From the NCBI RefSeq assembly GCF_000308855.1, contig NZ_BAGM01000049.1, positions 1 through 64,000 of the forward strand: 64,000 bases of DNA, written 5' to 3'. The notes under the pieces are model-generated. The model had not been told where the DNA came from. It did no database searches and was given only the letters and a program-made list of their open reading frames with translations. Below are positions 1 to 8,375 of the stretch, in pieces (the stretch's first letter is position 1; every line of letters begins with the position of its first letter). Source of the DNA: Nocardia veterana NBRC 100344 (lineage in GTDB: Bacteria; Actinomycetota; Actinomycetes; Mycobacteriales; Mycobacteriaceae). A program made the translations under genes and the position numbers.

Positions 1-527
1 CGCCGGCCCTGGCCCGCGTCGAGCCGGCGGCGCGCTTCGGCCATCGACTCGCCGATCGACCGGTGGCTACCCCACCAGTGGATGTGGCGCAGGTAGCCGC
101 GGGAACGGTAGGTGTTCATCACCTCGACATGGTCGGGGCTGCCGGTGAATTCGGCCAGTGCCGCCTCGTCCGTCCACAGCGACAGCGAATAGGTGATCCG
201 TCCCCACGGCTGATAGCTCGTGACGATGCCGAGCGCGCCGGGCGTGTCCAGCACCTGCTTCTCCAGTCGCGCGGAGATCGTCGCGACCGGAATCAGGTCG
301 GCGCGCCGATGAGGGCGGAATTCGTTGACACTCAGCAGAATTCGGTCCGGCCACGGTTGGGTGCCGGTCGGGTACCAGGGCCGGTACAGGCGAAAATCGC
401 GCGCATCGAAGCCGGAATCCGCATGCGCTCGCCACGTGATCGCCGGCGAGATCAGAAAGGCTTCCGAGGTGGACCGGATGTGTTGGGCGCGGGCGCGCAC
501 CGCGGTCCGGGCACGAACAGGGGACAT
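1..527 (-). CDS. Conserved hypothetical protein, C-terminus beyond the left edge
   Basis: An open frame runs on the minus strand from an ATG at 527 to base 1 without a stop, so at least 175 residues are encoded and the end is missing. The protein is rich in Trp, Tyr and Arg. Residues around 95-150 (motifs WGRITYSLSLWTDEAAL and GYLRHIHWWGSH) resemble the small dimeric alpha/beta-barrel proteins of the DUF3291 / antibiotic-monooxygenase type, which is inference from pattern only. It is divergent from the AraC-type regulator at 591 with 63 bp between starts, so the two may share control. No function is assigned. Confidence 0.6.
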   Translation of the reverse strand, partial: MSPVRARTAVRARAQHIRSTSEAFLISPAITWRAHADSGFDARDFRLYRPWYPTGTQPWPDRILLSVNEFRPHRRADLIPVATISARLEKQVLDTPGALGIVTSYQPWGRITYSLSLWTDEAALAEFTGSPDHVEVMNTYRSRGYLRHIHWWGSHRSIGESMAEARRRLDAGQGR

Positions 528-590
528 GATCGACACTCTTTTCCGATGGCCTTCGGCGCGCGGTCGCCGCCGTGCCGCTAGCCTCCCAGT

Positions 591-1370
591 GTGTGCGCCG
601 CGGGACTTCCGAAAACGTGCGGTGATCGACCGTCGCCGGTGGTGTGGATCAGGCCGGATCACGCCGGCTACCTCGGTCCCGATATTCGGGTGATCGCGCA
701 TGCCGCGGCCGTCGATGTGCTCAACGTGGGTGTCGACGGCCCGCTGATCTTCGAGGCGCCGGGACTCGGCTCCCGATCGCTGGGCAGTGTGACCGCTCCG
801 GCCCGCGTTCCGCATCGGGTGCGAGTCCCGGAGGGAAGGGCGTTGCTGCTGTTCGCCGACCCGTCCGGGCACGCGGCATCCGGGTGGTCCGAGGCGATGA
901 GTGAGACCCTGGGCGCCTTCGGATTCGGGCATCGCATGGAAGCCGAGATCGCGGCGGCCTGTCGCGCGGGCGCCCCGCCCGAAACCATCGCCGGGTTGGC
1001 CGCGGTCGGTACGGCACCGGCGGGCGATCCGCGAATCGCCCGCCTGACCGAGTCGATCCGCCGCGACCCCGGCCGCGGCTATCGGGCGCGGGAGATCGCC
1101 GCCGGGCTGGGGCTGTCGCCTTCCCACTTTCTGCGGCTGTTCGCGCGGGAGACGGGTACGACGTTCCGCCGGTATCAGCAATGGGCCCGGCTGCGGTGGG
1201 TGGTGCACGGGCTGGCCGGCGGCAACGACCTGACACGCAGCGCCGCCGATGCCGGGTTCGCCTCACCGTCGCACTTCAGCGACACCTTCCGGCTCACCTT
1301 CGGGCTCTCCGCCACCGATCTGCTCCACACCGGGGTCCGATTCGACGTCTCGGACCCCGATCTGGGCTGA
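591..1370 (+). CDS. AraC-family transcriptional regulator
   Basis: A 259-residue protein starting at GTG. The C-terminal third (about residues 150-245) is a two-helix-turn-helix AraC domain: the first HTH includes AAGLGLSPSHFLRLFARETG, and the second has the signature stretch AADAGFASPSHFSDTFRLTFG. The N-terminal about 130 residues look like a small beta-rich sensing domain, with no ligand deducible. It is divergent from the partial gene to the left and 91 bp upstream of a secreted protein gene on the same strand. Either neighbour could be its target. Length and architecture are normal for the family. Confidence 0.85.
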   Translation: MCAAGLPKTCGDRPSPVVWIRPDHAGYLGPDIRVIAHAAAVDVLNVGVDGPLIFEAPGLGSRSLGSVTAPARVPHRVRVPEGRALLLFADPSGHAASGWSEAMSETLGAFGFGHRMEAEIAAACRAGAPPETIAGLAAVGTAPAGDPRIARLTESIRRDPGRGYRAREIAAGLGLSPSHFLRLFARETGTTFRRYQQWARLRWVVHGLAGGNDLTRSAADAGFASPSHFSDTFRLTFGLSATDLLHTGVRFDVSDPDLG

Positions 1371-1461
1371 GGCGCGTCGGGCACCGCCCTCGATTCGCCT
1401 GCTCGTGTAGTCCGTCCGCGGCCGGGTATCCGCCGCGCAAAACATCACGAGGAGGTATGTC

Positions 1462-1941
1462 ATGGCGAAATGGCTCACCCGTTGTGCCGTCTCCGCGGCG
1501 GCGGTCGCCGCGGCGACGGCGCTCGCGACCGGTCCGGCGGCGGCCGCGCCCGCCGGGGTGTCGATCAACGGCAGTATGCAGGTCATGGGCATGAATGTCC
1601 TGCACATCGACGCCCAGGGACAGGGCGACGGGCCGGCGACCGGCACCTACACCGCGACCGCGCAGCTGGGGAATATGCCGCTGCCGGTCAAGGTGACCGG
1701 TCCGGTGACCTGCCTGCGCGTTCAGGGCGACACGGTCTCCCTGGTGTATCCGATCACGACGTCCCAGCCGATCATGGTCTTCGCCCCCGATTCCATGGCC
1801 ATCCAGATCACGATCACCAAGGGGCGCAACGGCGCACCGAACATGATCGGCTACGGCATGCCGATGCCGACCAGCTCGTTCCGGGACTGCATGCCCGGCC
1901 CCACGCCGTTGATGTTCGACGGCACGATCGACATCACCTGA
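1462..1941 (+). CDS. Small secreted protein
   Basis: A 159-residue protein with a clear Sec signal peptide: basic MAKWLTR, a hydrophobic Ala-rich segment, and an AAAAPAG-type cleavage region near residue 30. The start is well set by AGGAGG at about 1450-1455. The mature part is a compact, Met- and Thr-rich domain with a Cys near residue 90 and another near the C-terminus (FRDCMPG) that could form a disulfide outside the membrane. I do not recognise a named family. Nocardia and mycobacteria carry many such small exported proteins. It is followed by a strong bidirectional hairpin at 1951-1987. Confidence 0.75.
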   Translation: MAKWLTRCAVSAAAVAAATALATGPAAAAPAGVSINGSMQVMGMNVLHIDAQGQGDGPATGTYTATAQLGNMPLPVKVTGPVTCLRVQGDTVSLVYPITTSQPIMVFAPDSMAIQITITKGRNGAPNMIGYGMPMPTSSFRDCMPGPTPLMFDGTIDIT

Positions 1942-1950
1942 TCGGCGGAA

Positions 1951-1987
1951 CTCTCGGGGTCGGCGCCCACAGCGCCGACCCCGAGAG
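1951..1987. terminator. Bidirectional stem-loop terminator
   Basis: A perfect 16-bp stem (CTCTCGGGGTCGGCGC and its complement) with a 5-nt loop sits between the convergent ends of the secreted protein gene (1941) and folE (2021). There is no T-tract, which is usual for actinobacterial terminators. Confidence 0.8.
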
Positions 1988-2020
1988 GGTGAGTGGGCGC
2001 AGCCTCCCGGGGCCTCGGTC

Positions 2021-2626
2021 TCAGGCCGCAATCCCGGTGAGGGAGAAGAACTCCTGGCGTGAGCGAGCATCTTCGCGCAACGTGCCGAGCAGGGTGGAGG
2101 TCACCGTGGTCGTGCCCGCGGCTTGAACTCCGCGCAACGTCATGCAGGTGTGTTCGGCCTCGATGACCACGCCGACGCCCTTGGGCTGCACATGGTCGGT
2201 GAGCCAATCCGCGATCTGTTTGGTCAACCGCTCCTGGACCTGCGGGCGGCGGGAGAAATGTTCCACGATGCGGGCCAGCTTCGACAATCCGAGTATGCGT
2301 TCGCCGGGCAGATACCCGACGTGGGCGACACCCACGAACGGCAGCAGATGGTGCTCACACACCGACCGCAGCGGAATGCGCCGGGCCAGCACCAGCTCGT
2401 CGTAGCCCTCCTCGTTCGGAAATGTGGTCAGGTCGAACGAGCGCGGGGTGAACAGCTCGGCATACGCCCGGGCCATCCGCCCGGGCGTCGCCTGTAGGTG
2501 CTCGCTGTCCAGATCGACGCCGAGCGCGGTGAGGAAGGTGCGGGCGGCGTCTTCGGCGACCGCCAGATCGACTGCGCCGGTGTCGTGAACGACACGTAAT
2601 GCGGGCACGGACACGCTAGCTCCCAC
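2021..2626 (-). CDS. folE: GTP cyclohydrolase I (FolE), accessory operon copy
   Basis: A 201-residue FolE. The enzyme converts GTP to 7,8-dihydroneopterin triphosphate, the first step of folate/pterin synthesis. Visible marks are the zinc ligands in SVCEHHLLPF and HTCMTLRG, the GYLPGERILGLSKLARIV core, and ATPGRMARAYAELF in the N-terminal helix. The GTG start at 2626 overlaps the upstream membrane-protein gene by 11 bp; a GTG at 2614 is an alternative. The setting, the last gene of an operon with two membrane proteins under a SufR-like regulator, is not the usual folate cluster beside ftsH. That suggests an inducible or accessory copy, although the presence of a second folE elsewhere cannot be seen from here. 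Confidence 0.95.
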   Translation of the reverse strand: MGASVSVPALRVVHDTGAVDLAVAEDAARTFLTALGVDLDSEHLQATPGRMARAYAELFTPRSFDLTTFPNEEGYDELVLARRIPLRSVCEHHLLPFVGVAHVGYLPGERILGLSKLARIVEHFSRRPQVQERLTKQIADWLTDHVQPKGVGVVIEAEHTCMTLRGVQAAGTTTVTSTLLGTLREDARSRQEFFSLTGIAA

Positions 2627-3047
2627 CGACGCCGAGGGCCGTCAGCAGTGCGAGCACCACGGTGGCGACCGCGAGCACACCGTGACCGCCGACGATCGCG
2701 ACCGGGAAGTGGCGCTCGGCCGGCTGTGCCGCCTCGCTCGCGGCCGCAGTCCCCGCGGCGCGGTTCCGGTACACCGGCAGCCAGCGCAGCAGCATCACGA
2801 AGCCCAGCAGCGCGACCGGAACCAGGAGTCCGAAGCCGACCCAGGCCAGGGCATCGTTGTCGATGACGAGATAGACGATCCAGACCACCAGTCCGGCGGC
2901 GGCGAGCAGGAAGTGCCCGAATACCACCGGTGGCGGGAGGTGGGTCGAACCGGGTTGCCGCGCACCGCCTTTGGCGATCCAGGTAGCCAGCAGGAAGAAG
3001 CCTCCGCCGGCGGTGAGCAGCCACAGAATCAGAGCGGCGATGCCCAT
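2616..3047 (-). CDS. Four-helix membrane protein of the folE operon
   Basis: A 143-residue integral membrane protein with about four hydrophobic segments (residues 1-25, 40-62, 70-88 and 118-140). A short, polar, Ala-rich stretch lies before the last helix. Two His residues, in VVFGHFLL and IVGGHGVL, fall within or beside membrane helices and could bind heme or metal, which is inference. It lies 33 bp downstream of the DUF2231 gene and overlaps folE by 11 bp, so all three are almost certainly one transcript. I do not recognise a named family. Confidence 0.8.
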   Translation of the reverse strand: MGIAALILWLLTAGGGFFLLATWIAKGGARQPGSTHLPPPVVFGHFLLAAAGLVVWIVYLVIDNDALAWVGFGLLVPVALLGFVMLLRWLPVYRNRAAGTAAASEAAQPAERHFPVAIVGGHGVLAVATVVLALLTALGVGGS

Positions 3048-3080
3048 GATGACTCCTACGGTGTGAGAAGGGGAGGAAGG

Positions 3081-3593
3081 TCAGCGGCGGAAGCCGGTGG
3101 CCTGAGTGGTTTCGTCGGCGACCCGCACGCCGTAGTGGTAGGCGAGCTTGCCGCCCAGATATCCGGAGACGGCCAGCGCCGCGACGGCCACGATCGACAG
3201 CGTCAACGGTCCCGCCGGAACCGCGGCGTCGACGCCCGTGCCCGCGGTCCGCCACCAGAAATTCAGCGCGAAGGCGACGGTGACGGCCAGGTTCAGGGTC
3301 ATGTGCACCAACCCGACACGGAATGCCGGTGTGCCGGTGGGAATCGCGAACAGGTCCAGGAATCCGACCAGGGCGGCGGCGAGGGCGCCGAGTACCCCGA
3401 TGGCGATCAGCCATTGCGCCCCGCGCGCGAGCGGCGCCGGATCGTCGACCACGTGGGAGCCGATGTCGAACACCACGCTCGCGATCCAGCTGCCGATCGG
3501 GACGGTGACCAGGATCGGGTGGAACGGATGTCCGTACGGACCGGCCAGGGCCGCGCTCACCGGACGTTTGGCCTGTTGCAGGTCCTCGGTCAT
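3081..3593 (-). CDS. DUF2231-family membrane protein
   Basis: A 170-residue protein with the DUF2231 hallmark GHPFHPILVTVPIGSW near residue 20, followed by four predicted transmembrane helices (about 30-55, 65-90, 100-120 and 135-158). A conserved His in GLVHMTLNL could pair with the HPxHP histidines. The family is often discussed as redox or heme-linked, but no reaction is established. The ATG is preceded by GGAGG. It is the first gene of the operon and starts 26 bp from the edge of the palindrome at 3619-3644, so that site is well placed to control it. Confidence 0.88.
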   Translation of the reverse strand: MTEDLQQAKRPVSAALAGPYGHPFHPILVTVPIGSWIASVVFDIGSHVVDDPAPLARGAQWLIAIGVLGALAAALVGFLDLFAIPTGTPAFRVGLVHMTLNLAVTVAFALNFWWRTAGTGVDAAVPAGPLTLSIVAVAALAVSGYLGGKLAYHYGVRVADETTQATGFRR

Positions 3594-3618
3594 GGCGCCT
3601 CCGTTCGATGTCAGGCTT

Positions 3619-3644
3619 ATTACACCAATGAATATTGGTGTAAT
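3619..3644. promoter_or_regulatory. Perfect 11-bp inverted repeat, probable operator
   Basis: ATTACACCAAT and its exact complement flank a 4-bp spacer (GAAT). The element is strikingly AT-rich against its surroundings and lies between the divergent DUF2231 operon and the SufR-like regulator. It is the obvious candidate binding site for that regulator and could control both directions. Confidence 0.75.
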
Positions 3645-3724
3645 TGCTATCCGGGGTCAAGATGCGCTTGTTGCAGCGGTACCCGATCCCTTTCGCCACA
3701 CACGATCGGCGCTACTGTGGTCAC

Positions 3725-4423
3725 GTGACCAGTGATGCGGACATCGGTGCCGTCGCCGCGCTCGACGACGAATCGCGGCGCGGTATGTACTGGTTCATCC
3801 GCCGGGCGGGCCGGCCCGTCACCCGGGACGAGGCGGCCGAACAGGTCGGCATCTCCCGCAAACTCGCCGCCTTCCACCTGGACAAGCTCGTGGCGGCGGG
3901 ACTGCTCGTCGCGCGGTACGAACACGTCGGCGGCATCCGGCGGGTGGGCCGGACGCCCAAGGTCTACGAACCCGCCGACACCGAGGTGCGGGTGAGCATT
4001 CCGGAGCGGCGCCACGAAGTGCTGGCCGACATTCTGATGCGTGCGGTGCTCACCGAAGGCTCCGAGGAAACGGCACGCGACGCGGCCCTGCGCGTCGCCG
4101 AGGACCGGGGCGTCGCCATCGGACGCGAGTTGCGGGAACGGTGGCGCCCCGGACGTCTCGGCGCCGAGCGAGCGCTCACGCTCCTGCACACCGCACTCGG
4201 CGAACAGGGCTTCGAACCCGCCCGCACGGCGCCCGTCTGCCTCCGGCTCCGCAATTGCCCCTTCCATCCGCTGGCGGCGCAGGCGCCCGATCTGGTGTGC
4301 GCGCTCAACCACGCGTATCTCGCCGGGCTGCTGCGCGGACTCGAGGCCGGCGGCGTCCACGCCGAACTCGCCCCCGCGGCGGGCGAATGCTGCGTCGAGA
4401 TCACCGCGGGCTCCCGGGCCTGA
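3725..4423 (+). CDS. SufR/ArsR-like winged-helix regulator with C-terminal cysteines
   Basis: A 232-residue regulator read from GTG at 3725; longer in-frame starts run into the operator region. Residues about 10-75 form a winged helix (DEAAEQVGISRKLAAFHLDKL, wing GRTPKVYEP). The C-terminal part has the pattern C172-x5-C178-x13-C192 in CLRLRNCPFHPL...LVC, plus C222-C223. This layout is that of the COG2345 group containing the iron-sulfur repressor SufR. The family knowledge suggests [Fe-S] sensing; that it applies here is inference. It is divergent from the DUF2231-folE operon across a perfect palindrome. Confidence 0.85.
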   Translation: MTSDADIGAVAALDDESRRGMYWFIRRAGRPVTRDEAAEQVGISRKLAAFHLDKLVAAGLLVARYEHVGGIRRVGRTPKVYEPADTEVRVSIPERRHEVLADILMRAVLTEGSEETARDAALRVAEDRGVAIGRELRERWRPGRLGAERALTLLHTALGEQGFEPARTAPVCLRLRNCPFHPLAAQAPDLVCALNHAYLAGLLRGLEAGGVHAELAPAAGECCVEITAGSRA

Positions 4424-4557
4424 GGGCATGCCGGTGCGCGGTGTCACGGTGGGGCGGATTCGGGCGGCACAACCCAGGCGCCGATAATGCGTAACCGGTG
4501 TGCACGCAGTCGTACGGTGTCGCCCGGACATCCGCGGCCCGATCCGAAGAGAGATGA

Positions 4558-6003
4558 ATGATGACTTCCCGCAATGCAAGTGCTCAGATCGGCGTGACCG
4601 GGCTGGCGGTCATGGGCAGCAACATCGCCCGCAACTTCGCTCGCAACGGATACACCGTGGCCCTGCACAACCGGAGTGTCGGCAAGACGGATGCACTGCT
4701 CGAGGCACACGGCCACGAAGGCGATTTCGTACGCACCGAAACCATCGAGGAGTTCGTGGCGGCGCTCGAGAAGCCGCGCCGCGTGCTGATCATGGTGAAG
4801 GCCGGTGAGGCCACCGACGCGGTCATCGAGGAACTGGCCGCGGCCATGGAACCCGGCGACATCATCATCGACGGCGGCAACGCCCTCTACACCGACACCA
4901 TCCGCCGGGAGGCGGCGATGCAGGCCCGCGGCCTGAACTTCGTCGGCGCCGGCATCTCCGGTGGTGAGGAGGGCGCGCTCAACGGGCCGGCGATCATGCC
5001 CGGCGGGCCGAAGGAGTCCTACGAATCGCTCGGCCCGATGCTGGAGAAGATCGCCGCCCAGGTCGACGGCACCCCCTGCTGCACCCACATCGGCCCGGAC
5101 GGCTCGGGCCATTTCGTCAAGATGGTGCACAACGGCATCGAATACGCCGATATGCAGCTGATCGGCGAGGCCTACCATCTCTTCCGCGAGGCGCTCGGCT
5201 TCGACGCCGGGCAGATCGTCGAGGTGTTCACCCAGTGGAATTCCGGTGATCTGGAGTCGTATCTGGTCGAGATCACCGCGGAGGTGCTGAAGCAGGTCGA
5301 CGCCGAGACCGGCAAACCGCTGGTCGACGTCATCGTGGATGCCGCCGAGCAGAAGGGAACCGGCCGGTGGACGGTCAAGTCCGCGCTCGACCTCGGCATT
5401 CCGGTGACCGGCATCGCCGAGGCCGTCTTCGCTCGGGCGCTGTCGGGTTCGCGCGCGCAGCGCCGGGCTGCGCAGGGCCTGGCCGCCGGCACCCTGGCCG
5501 ACAAGCCGGCCGACGCCGCGCAGTTCACCGAGGACATCCGCCGCGCGCTGTACGCCTCGAAGATCGTCGCCTACGCGCAGGGCTTCGACCAGATCGCCGC
5601 CGGTAGCGCGGAGTACGGCTGGGATCTGCGCCCCGGCGATCTGGCCACCATCTGGCGCGGCGGCTGCATCATCCGGGCGCGGTTCCTCAATCGCATCAAG
5701 GAGGCCTACGAGCAGAACCCGGAACTGCCCAGCCTGATCCTCGCCCCCTACTTCCGCGAGGCCATCGAGCAGGCGATCGACGGCTGGCGTCGCGTGGTGG
5801 CCACCGCGACCTTGCTGGGTATCCCGGTCCCGGCCTTCGCGTCCTCGCTGTCGTACTACGACGCCCTGCGCGCCGAGCGGCTGCCGGCCGCGCTCACCCA
5901 GGCCCAGCGCGACTTCTTCGGCGCCCACACCTACGAGCGGGTCGACGCCGAGGGTAAGTTCCACACGCTGTGGAGCGGCGACCGCAGCGAAGTCTCCGCC
6001 TGA
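4558..6003 (+). CDS. gnd: 6-phosphogluconate dehydrogenase, NADP-dependent
   Basis: A 481-residue enzyme of the pentose phosphate pathway that oxidatively decarboxylates 6-phosphogluconate to ribulose 5-phosphate. The N-terminus carries the dinucleotide motif GLAVMGSNIARNFARNGY. The substrate region has GAGISGGEEGALNGPAIMPG, and the family signature has DGSGHFVKMVHNGIEYAD with the catalytic Lys and Asn. The length fits the long, NADP-dependent bacterial class. Two adjacent ATGs (4558 and 4561) are possible starts. It stands alone and is followed by a strong compound hairpin. Confidence 0.97.
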   Translation: MMTSRNASAQIGVTGLAVMGSNIARNFARNGYTVALHNRSVGKTDALLEAHGHEGDFVRTETIEEFVAALEKPRRVLIMVKAGEATDAVIEELAAAMEPGDIIIDGGNALYTDTIRREAAMQARGLNFVGAGISGGEEGALNGPAIMPGGPKESYESLGPMLEKIAAQVDGTPCCTHIGPDGSGHFVKMVHNGIEYADMQLIGEAYHLFREALGFDAGQIVEVFTQWNSGDLESYLVEITAEVLKQVDAETGKPLVDVIVDAAEQKGTGRWTVKSALDLGIPVTGIAEAVFARALSGSRAQRRAAQGLAAGTLADKPADAAQFTEDIRRALYASKIVAYAQGFDQIAAGSAEYGWDLRPGDLATIWRGGCIIRARFLNRIKEAYEQNPELPSLILAPYFREAIEQAIDGWRRVVATATLLGIPVPAFASSLSYYDALRAERLPAALTQAQRDFFGAHTYERVDAEGKFHTLWSGDRSEVSA

Positions 6004-6010
6004 CGTTCGC

Positions 6011-6047
6011 CGAGCAGCGTCGGCCGCCGGCGCGGCCGGGCTGCTCG
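6011..6047 (+). terminator. Stem-loop terminator of gnd
   Basis: An outer 8-bp arm pair (CGAGCAGC/GCTGCTCG) encloses an inner 7-bp stem (CGGCCGC/GCGGCCG) with a 4-nt loop, beginning 8 bp after the gnd stop codon. Confidence 0.65.
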
Positions 6048-6200
6048 CGCGCATCGGTCCGCACGCGTGGGTCCGGCAGCGCCCGGATACCCGAACACGG
6101 ATACGTAGGTAGGTGAGTACGTAGTTCTACCGATGCCGATCGAGCGCCGACCACGAATGCTTGGAGGCGAAGGCCCATTCCCGGATGCTCGAGGACGCTG

Positions 6201-6473
6201 ATGGACCACTCGCCCCATCGATCGGCAAGCGGCGACCGACAATCACGACCGGCGGCACCGTCAGCGGCGTTCCCCGCGGAGGGCGATGTGCATCTGCGGA
6301 TCTGGCTGCACGGTACCGCCTTCGACTATCGGGCCGCCGCCGGCGCCGCCTACCACTTGATTCGCGACTGGCAGCGGCGACGGTGGTGTGCCGTCGAATG
6401 CATCATGGACACGCGCGAGGATCACCTGCCCGAGGAGCGGTTACCGAACGAGCGGCTCTTTCTCGGTCCCTGA
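6201..6473 (+). CDS. Small hypothetical protein
   Basis: A 90-residue frame from ATG at 6201, preceded by GAGGACGCTG, a modest ribosome site. From about residue 27 the codons show the strong third-position GC bias of real genes here, and the protein looks folded (GDVHLRIWLHGTAFDYRAAA, then a helix with IRDWQRRRW). The first 25 residues are low-complexity. No family is recognised. A later start is possible. It lies alone between gnd and the SPW protein gene. Confidence 0.5.
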   Translation: MDHSPHRSASGDRQSRPAAPSAAFPAEGDVHLRIWLHGTAFDYRAAAGAAYHLIRDWQRRRWCAVECIMDTREDHLPEERLPNERLFLGP

Positions 6474-6647
6474 TCGCACCCCGTTCCCCGCAACCGCGGA
6501 CCGATCCACGCGCGCACTCCCTTCCGCGGTTGTGGTCCTGATCACTGCGTCCGGCGTCGATTCGCTCCGATAGAGCGCTCGGGTACCGGGTAGCCGAGCA
6601 ATATCCCTGCTGGACAGGGTGAGGAGGTCGAAAGAGAGAGGAAGAAG

Positions 6648-7154
6648 GTGTTTGTCATGGCCGATGCGTCGCGACACCTGGATTTCACTCACCATCCGGA
6701 CGCCGCCGAGATCCGGGAGCGCCACGAGCGCATCCTCGCCGGACCGCAGGCGGTCCTGGTCGACGGGCTCCTGCTGTTGGCCGGACTGTACCTGGCGATC
6801 TCGCCGTGGGTGGTCACGCCGTTTCCGACGGCCGCCGGGGGCGGGCTGTCGCGGTTGGGGGTGATCAATCTGATCGTCGGCATTGCGGTTGCCATCGTCG
6901 GCCTGTCGCTCGTCGCCGCGCCCGAGCGGTGCCATCGACTGAGTTGGACGGTGGTGGCCATGGGCGTGTGGATGCTGGTCACCCCGTGGGTGATCGGACC
7001 GTCCACCACCGCCGTGCTGTGGAACAACCTGTGGACCGGCGGTGTCATCACCGCGCTGGGCCTCGCCGCTACCGGCATGCTCGCCGCCGGGGCGCGGACG
7101 ACCCGGCACACCACCGCGGCCGCGCCCGCGCAGCGTCACATGGCTGCGCACTAG
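6648..7154 (+). CDS. SPW-repeat membrane protein
   Basis: A 168-residue membrane protein with two copies of the SPW-repeat motif: LYLAISPWVV near residue 47 and WMLVTPWVIG near residue 110. Four hydrophobic helices are visible (about 35-53, 70-92, 100-118 and 125-148). The family is a structural membrane family with no known reaction. A purine-rich site (AGAGGAAGAAGG) precedes GTG at 6648; ATG at 6657 is an alternative start. A strong terminator hairpin follows 16 bp after the stop. Confidence 0.85.
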   Translation: MFVMADASRHLDFTHHPDAAEIRERHERILAGPQAVLVDGLLLLAGLYLAISPWVVTPFPTAAGGGLSRLGVINLIVGIAVAIVGLSLVAAPERCHRLSWTVVAMGVWMLVTPWVIGPSTTAVLWNNLWTGGVITALGLAATGMLAAGARTTRHTTAAAPAQRHMAAH

Positions 7155-7170
7155 CCCGGCCCGAAAACCC

Positions 7171-7201
7171 GTGCCCCACACCGGTCGCCGGTGTGGGGCA
7201 C
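7171..7201. terminator. Bidirectional stem-loop terminator
   Basis: A perfect 14-bp stem (GTGCCCCACACCGG and its complement) with a 3-nt loop lies between the convergent SPW-protein gene (7154) and the DUF5995-type gene (7240). Confidence 0.85.
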
Positions 7202-7239
7202 CGTTCGGTCGGGACCCGGCGCGGCCGTAGCCGTGGCGG

Positions 7240-8172
7240 TTACAGTCCACCGGCGGCGGACAGCACCGCGAACGCGGCGTCGGCGCTGTGCCACAGGACG
7301 TCGATCTCGGTGCGGGTCGCCGGTTCGAGGGCCGGATCCTGAAGGGCCAGGCCGTTGCCGAAGATCACCACATTGGCGCCGGCATCGGCGAGGCGCAGGA
7401 GCGCGCCGGAACCGACGCCCGCGCCCACCACCCGATCGAGGCCCTCGCCGAGGAAGTAGAACCGCCACAGCGGTCCCAGATCGCCGCCGTAGTCGGCCTT
7501 CGTCTCGTCGACGATGAGCGACCCCTTGCTCGCGATCGCATCCACGATCCGGAAGTAGTCGGGCGCGTCGGCGGGCGTGGCATGCACCGCCGCCACCGCG
7601 TTGGCCAGGTCGACGGTGAGGTGGGCGTTGTACCCCGCCATCGCCACCCGGGCCGGCGACAGTCCGCAATCGCGGGTCAGTGCGAAGTAGTTCGTCCATT
7701 GCGGTTCGGTGGGGCCGCCGGTGAATTCGCCGTGCACGTTGCGCAGGAATCGCAGCAGGAGATCCAGGCTGATCCGATGGGCGAATTCCGGATCGGCGAA
7801 GGCGGCCGGATCGCGTTGCAGCGGCATGACCGCGGCCTGCTCCACCGCGTCGAGCCCGAGTGCGAGCAACCCGCGCCGATCACGGTGGCCCACCAGGATG
7901 TCGGTGATCCGCCGATGCTGGTCCACGGCCTGTTCGAGGCGTTGCAGCGAACTACCCGACAGGGTGGAGGTATCGGACAGGCGCACGATATCGGCGATCT
8001 CCGCGGCCGACAGGGGCGCGCCGCAGGCCGAATCGGGCGGTTGGGCCGAGGCCGGCGCGGGAACCACCAGGGCCGCGCTCGCCGCCGCCGCGGTCACCGT
8101 CATCGCCACGAGGCGAACAGCGCGCCGGATCCGGTGGCGGCGGGGTGGGTGTGGTCCGGCAGCGACGGGCAT
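7240..8172 (-). CDS. Secreted DUF5995-type protein
   Basis: A 310-residue exported protein read from ATG at 8172. The upstream extension of the frame is Arg-rich and looks non-coding. A signal peptide is plain: basic HPPRRHRIRRAVR, a hydrophobic stretch, and cleavage near APASAQPPD. The mature part is helical and contains YNAHLTVDLANAVAAV, which fits the DUF5995 family of actinobacterial proteins; the match is by pattern, with moderate certainty. Function is unknown. It is divergent from the oxidoreductase gene at 8376. Confidence 0.72.
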   Translation of the reverse strand: MPVAAGPHPPRRHRIRRAVRLVAMTVTAAAASAALVVPAPASAQPPDSACGAPLSAAEIADIVRLSDTSTLSGSSLQRLEQAVDQHRRITDILVGHRDRRGLLALGLDAVEQAAVMPLQRDPAAFADPEFAHRISLDLLLRFLRNVHGEFTGGPTEPQWTNYFALTRDCGLSPARVAMAGYNAHLTVDLANAVAAVHATPADAPDYFRIVDAIASKGSLIVDETKADYGGDLGPLWRFYFLGEGLDRVVGAGVGSGALLRLADAGANVVIFGNGLALQDPALEPATRTEIDVLWHSADAAFAVLSAAGGL

Positions 8173-8375
8173 ATCGTCTCGCCTTCGGTCGGTGGACGGA
8201 TCGGCGGCAACGCCGCGGCAGGCGCACAGCCTAACCTGCCACCGCCGGTGCGTCGTCCCAGCCGCACGGCGAGTTTCGATGTGGATTCGGCGCGGCGCGC
8301 GCGGAACTGTTGCCCGGCGAGGCTTCGATGGGAAAAGTTCCTGCCCGACTTCTGTTCTCACTCGAGGAGGCGCAT

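Noticed and set aside
6105-6125. TAGGTAGGTGAGTACGTAG short repeats
   Set aside because: Only a few imperfect copies over 20 bp; no array or known element.
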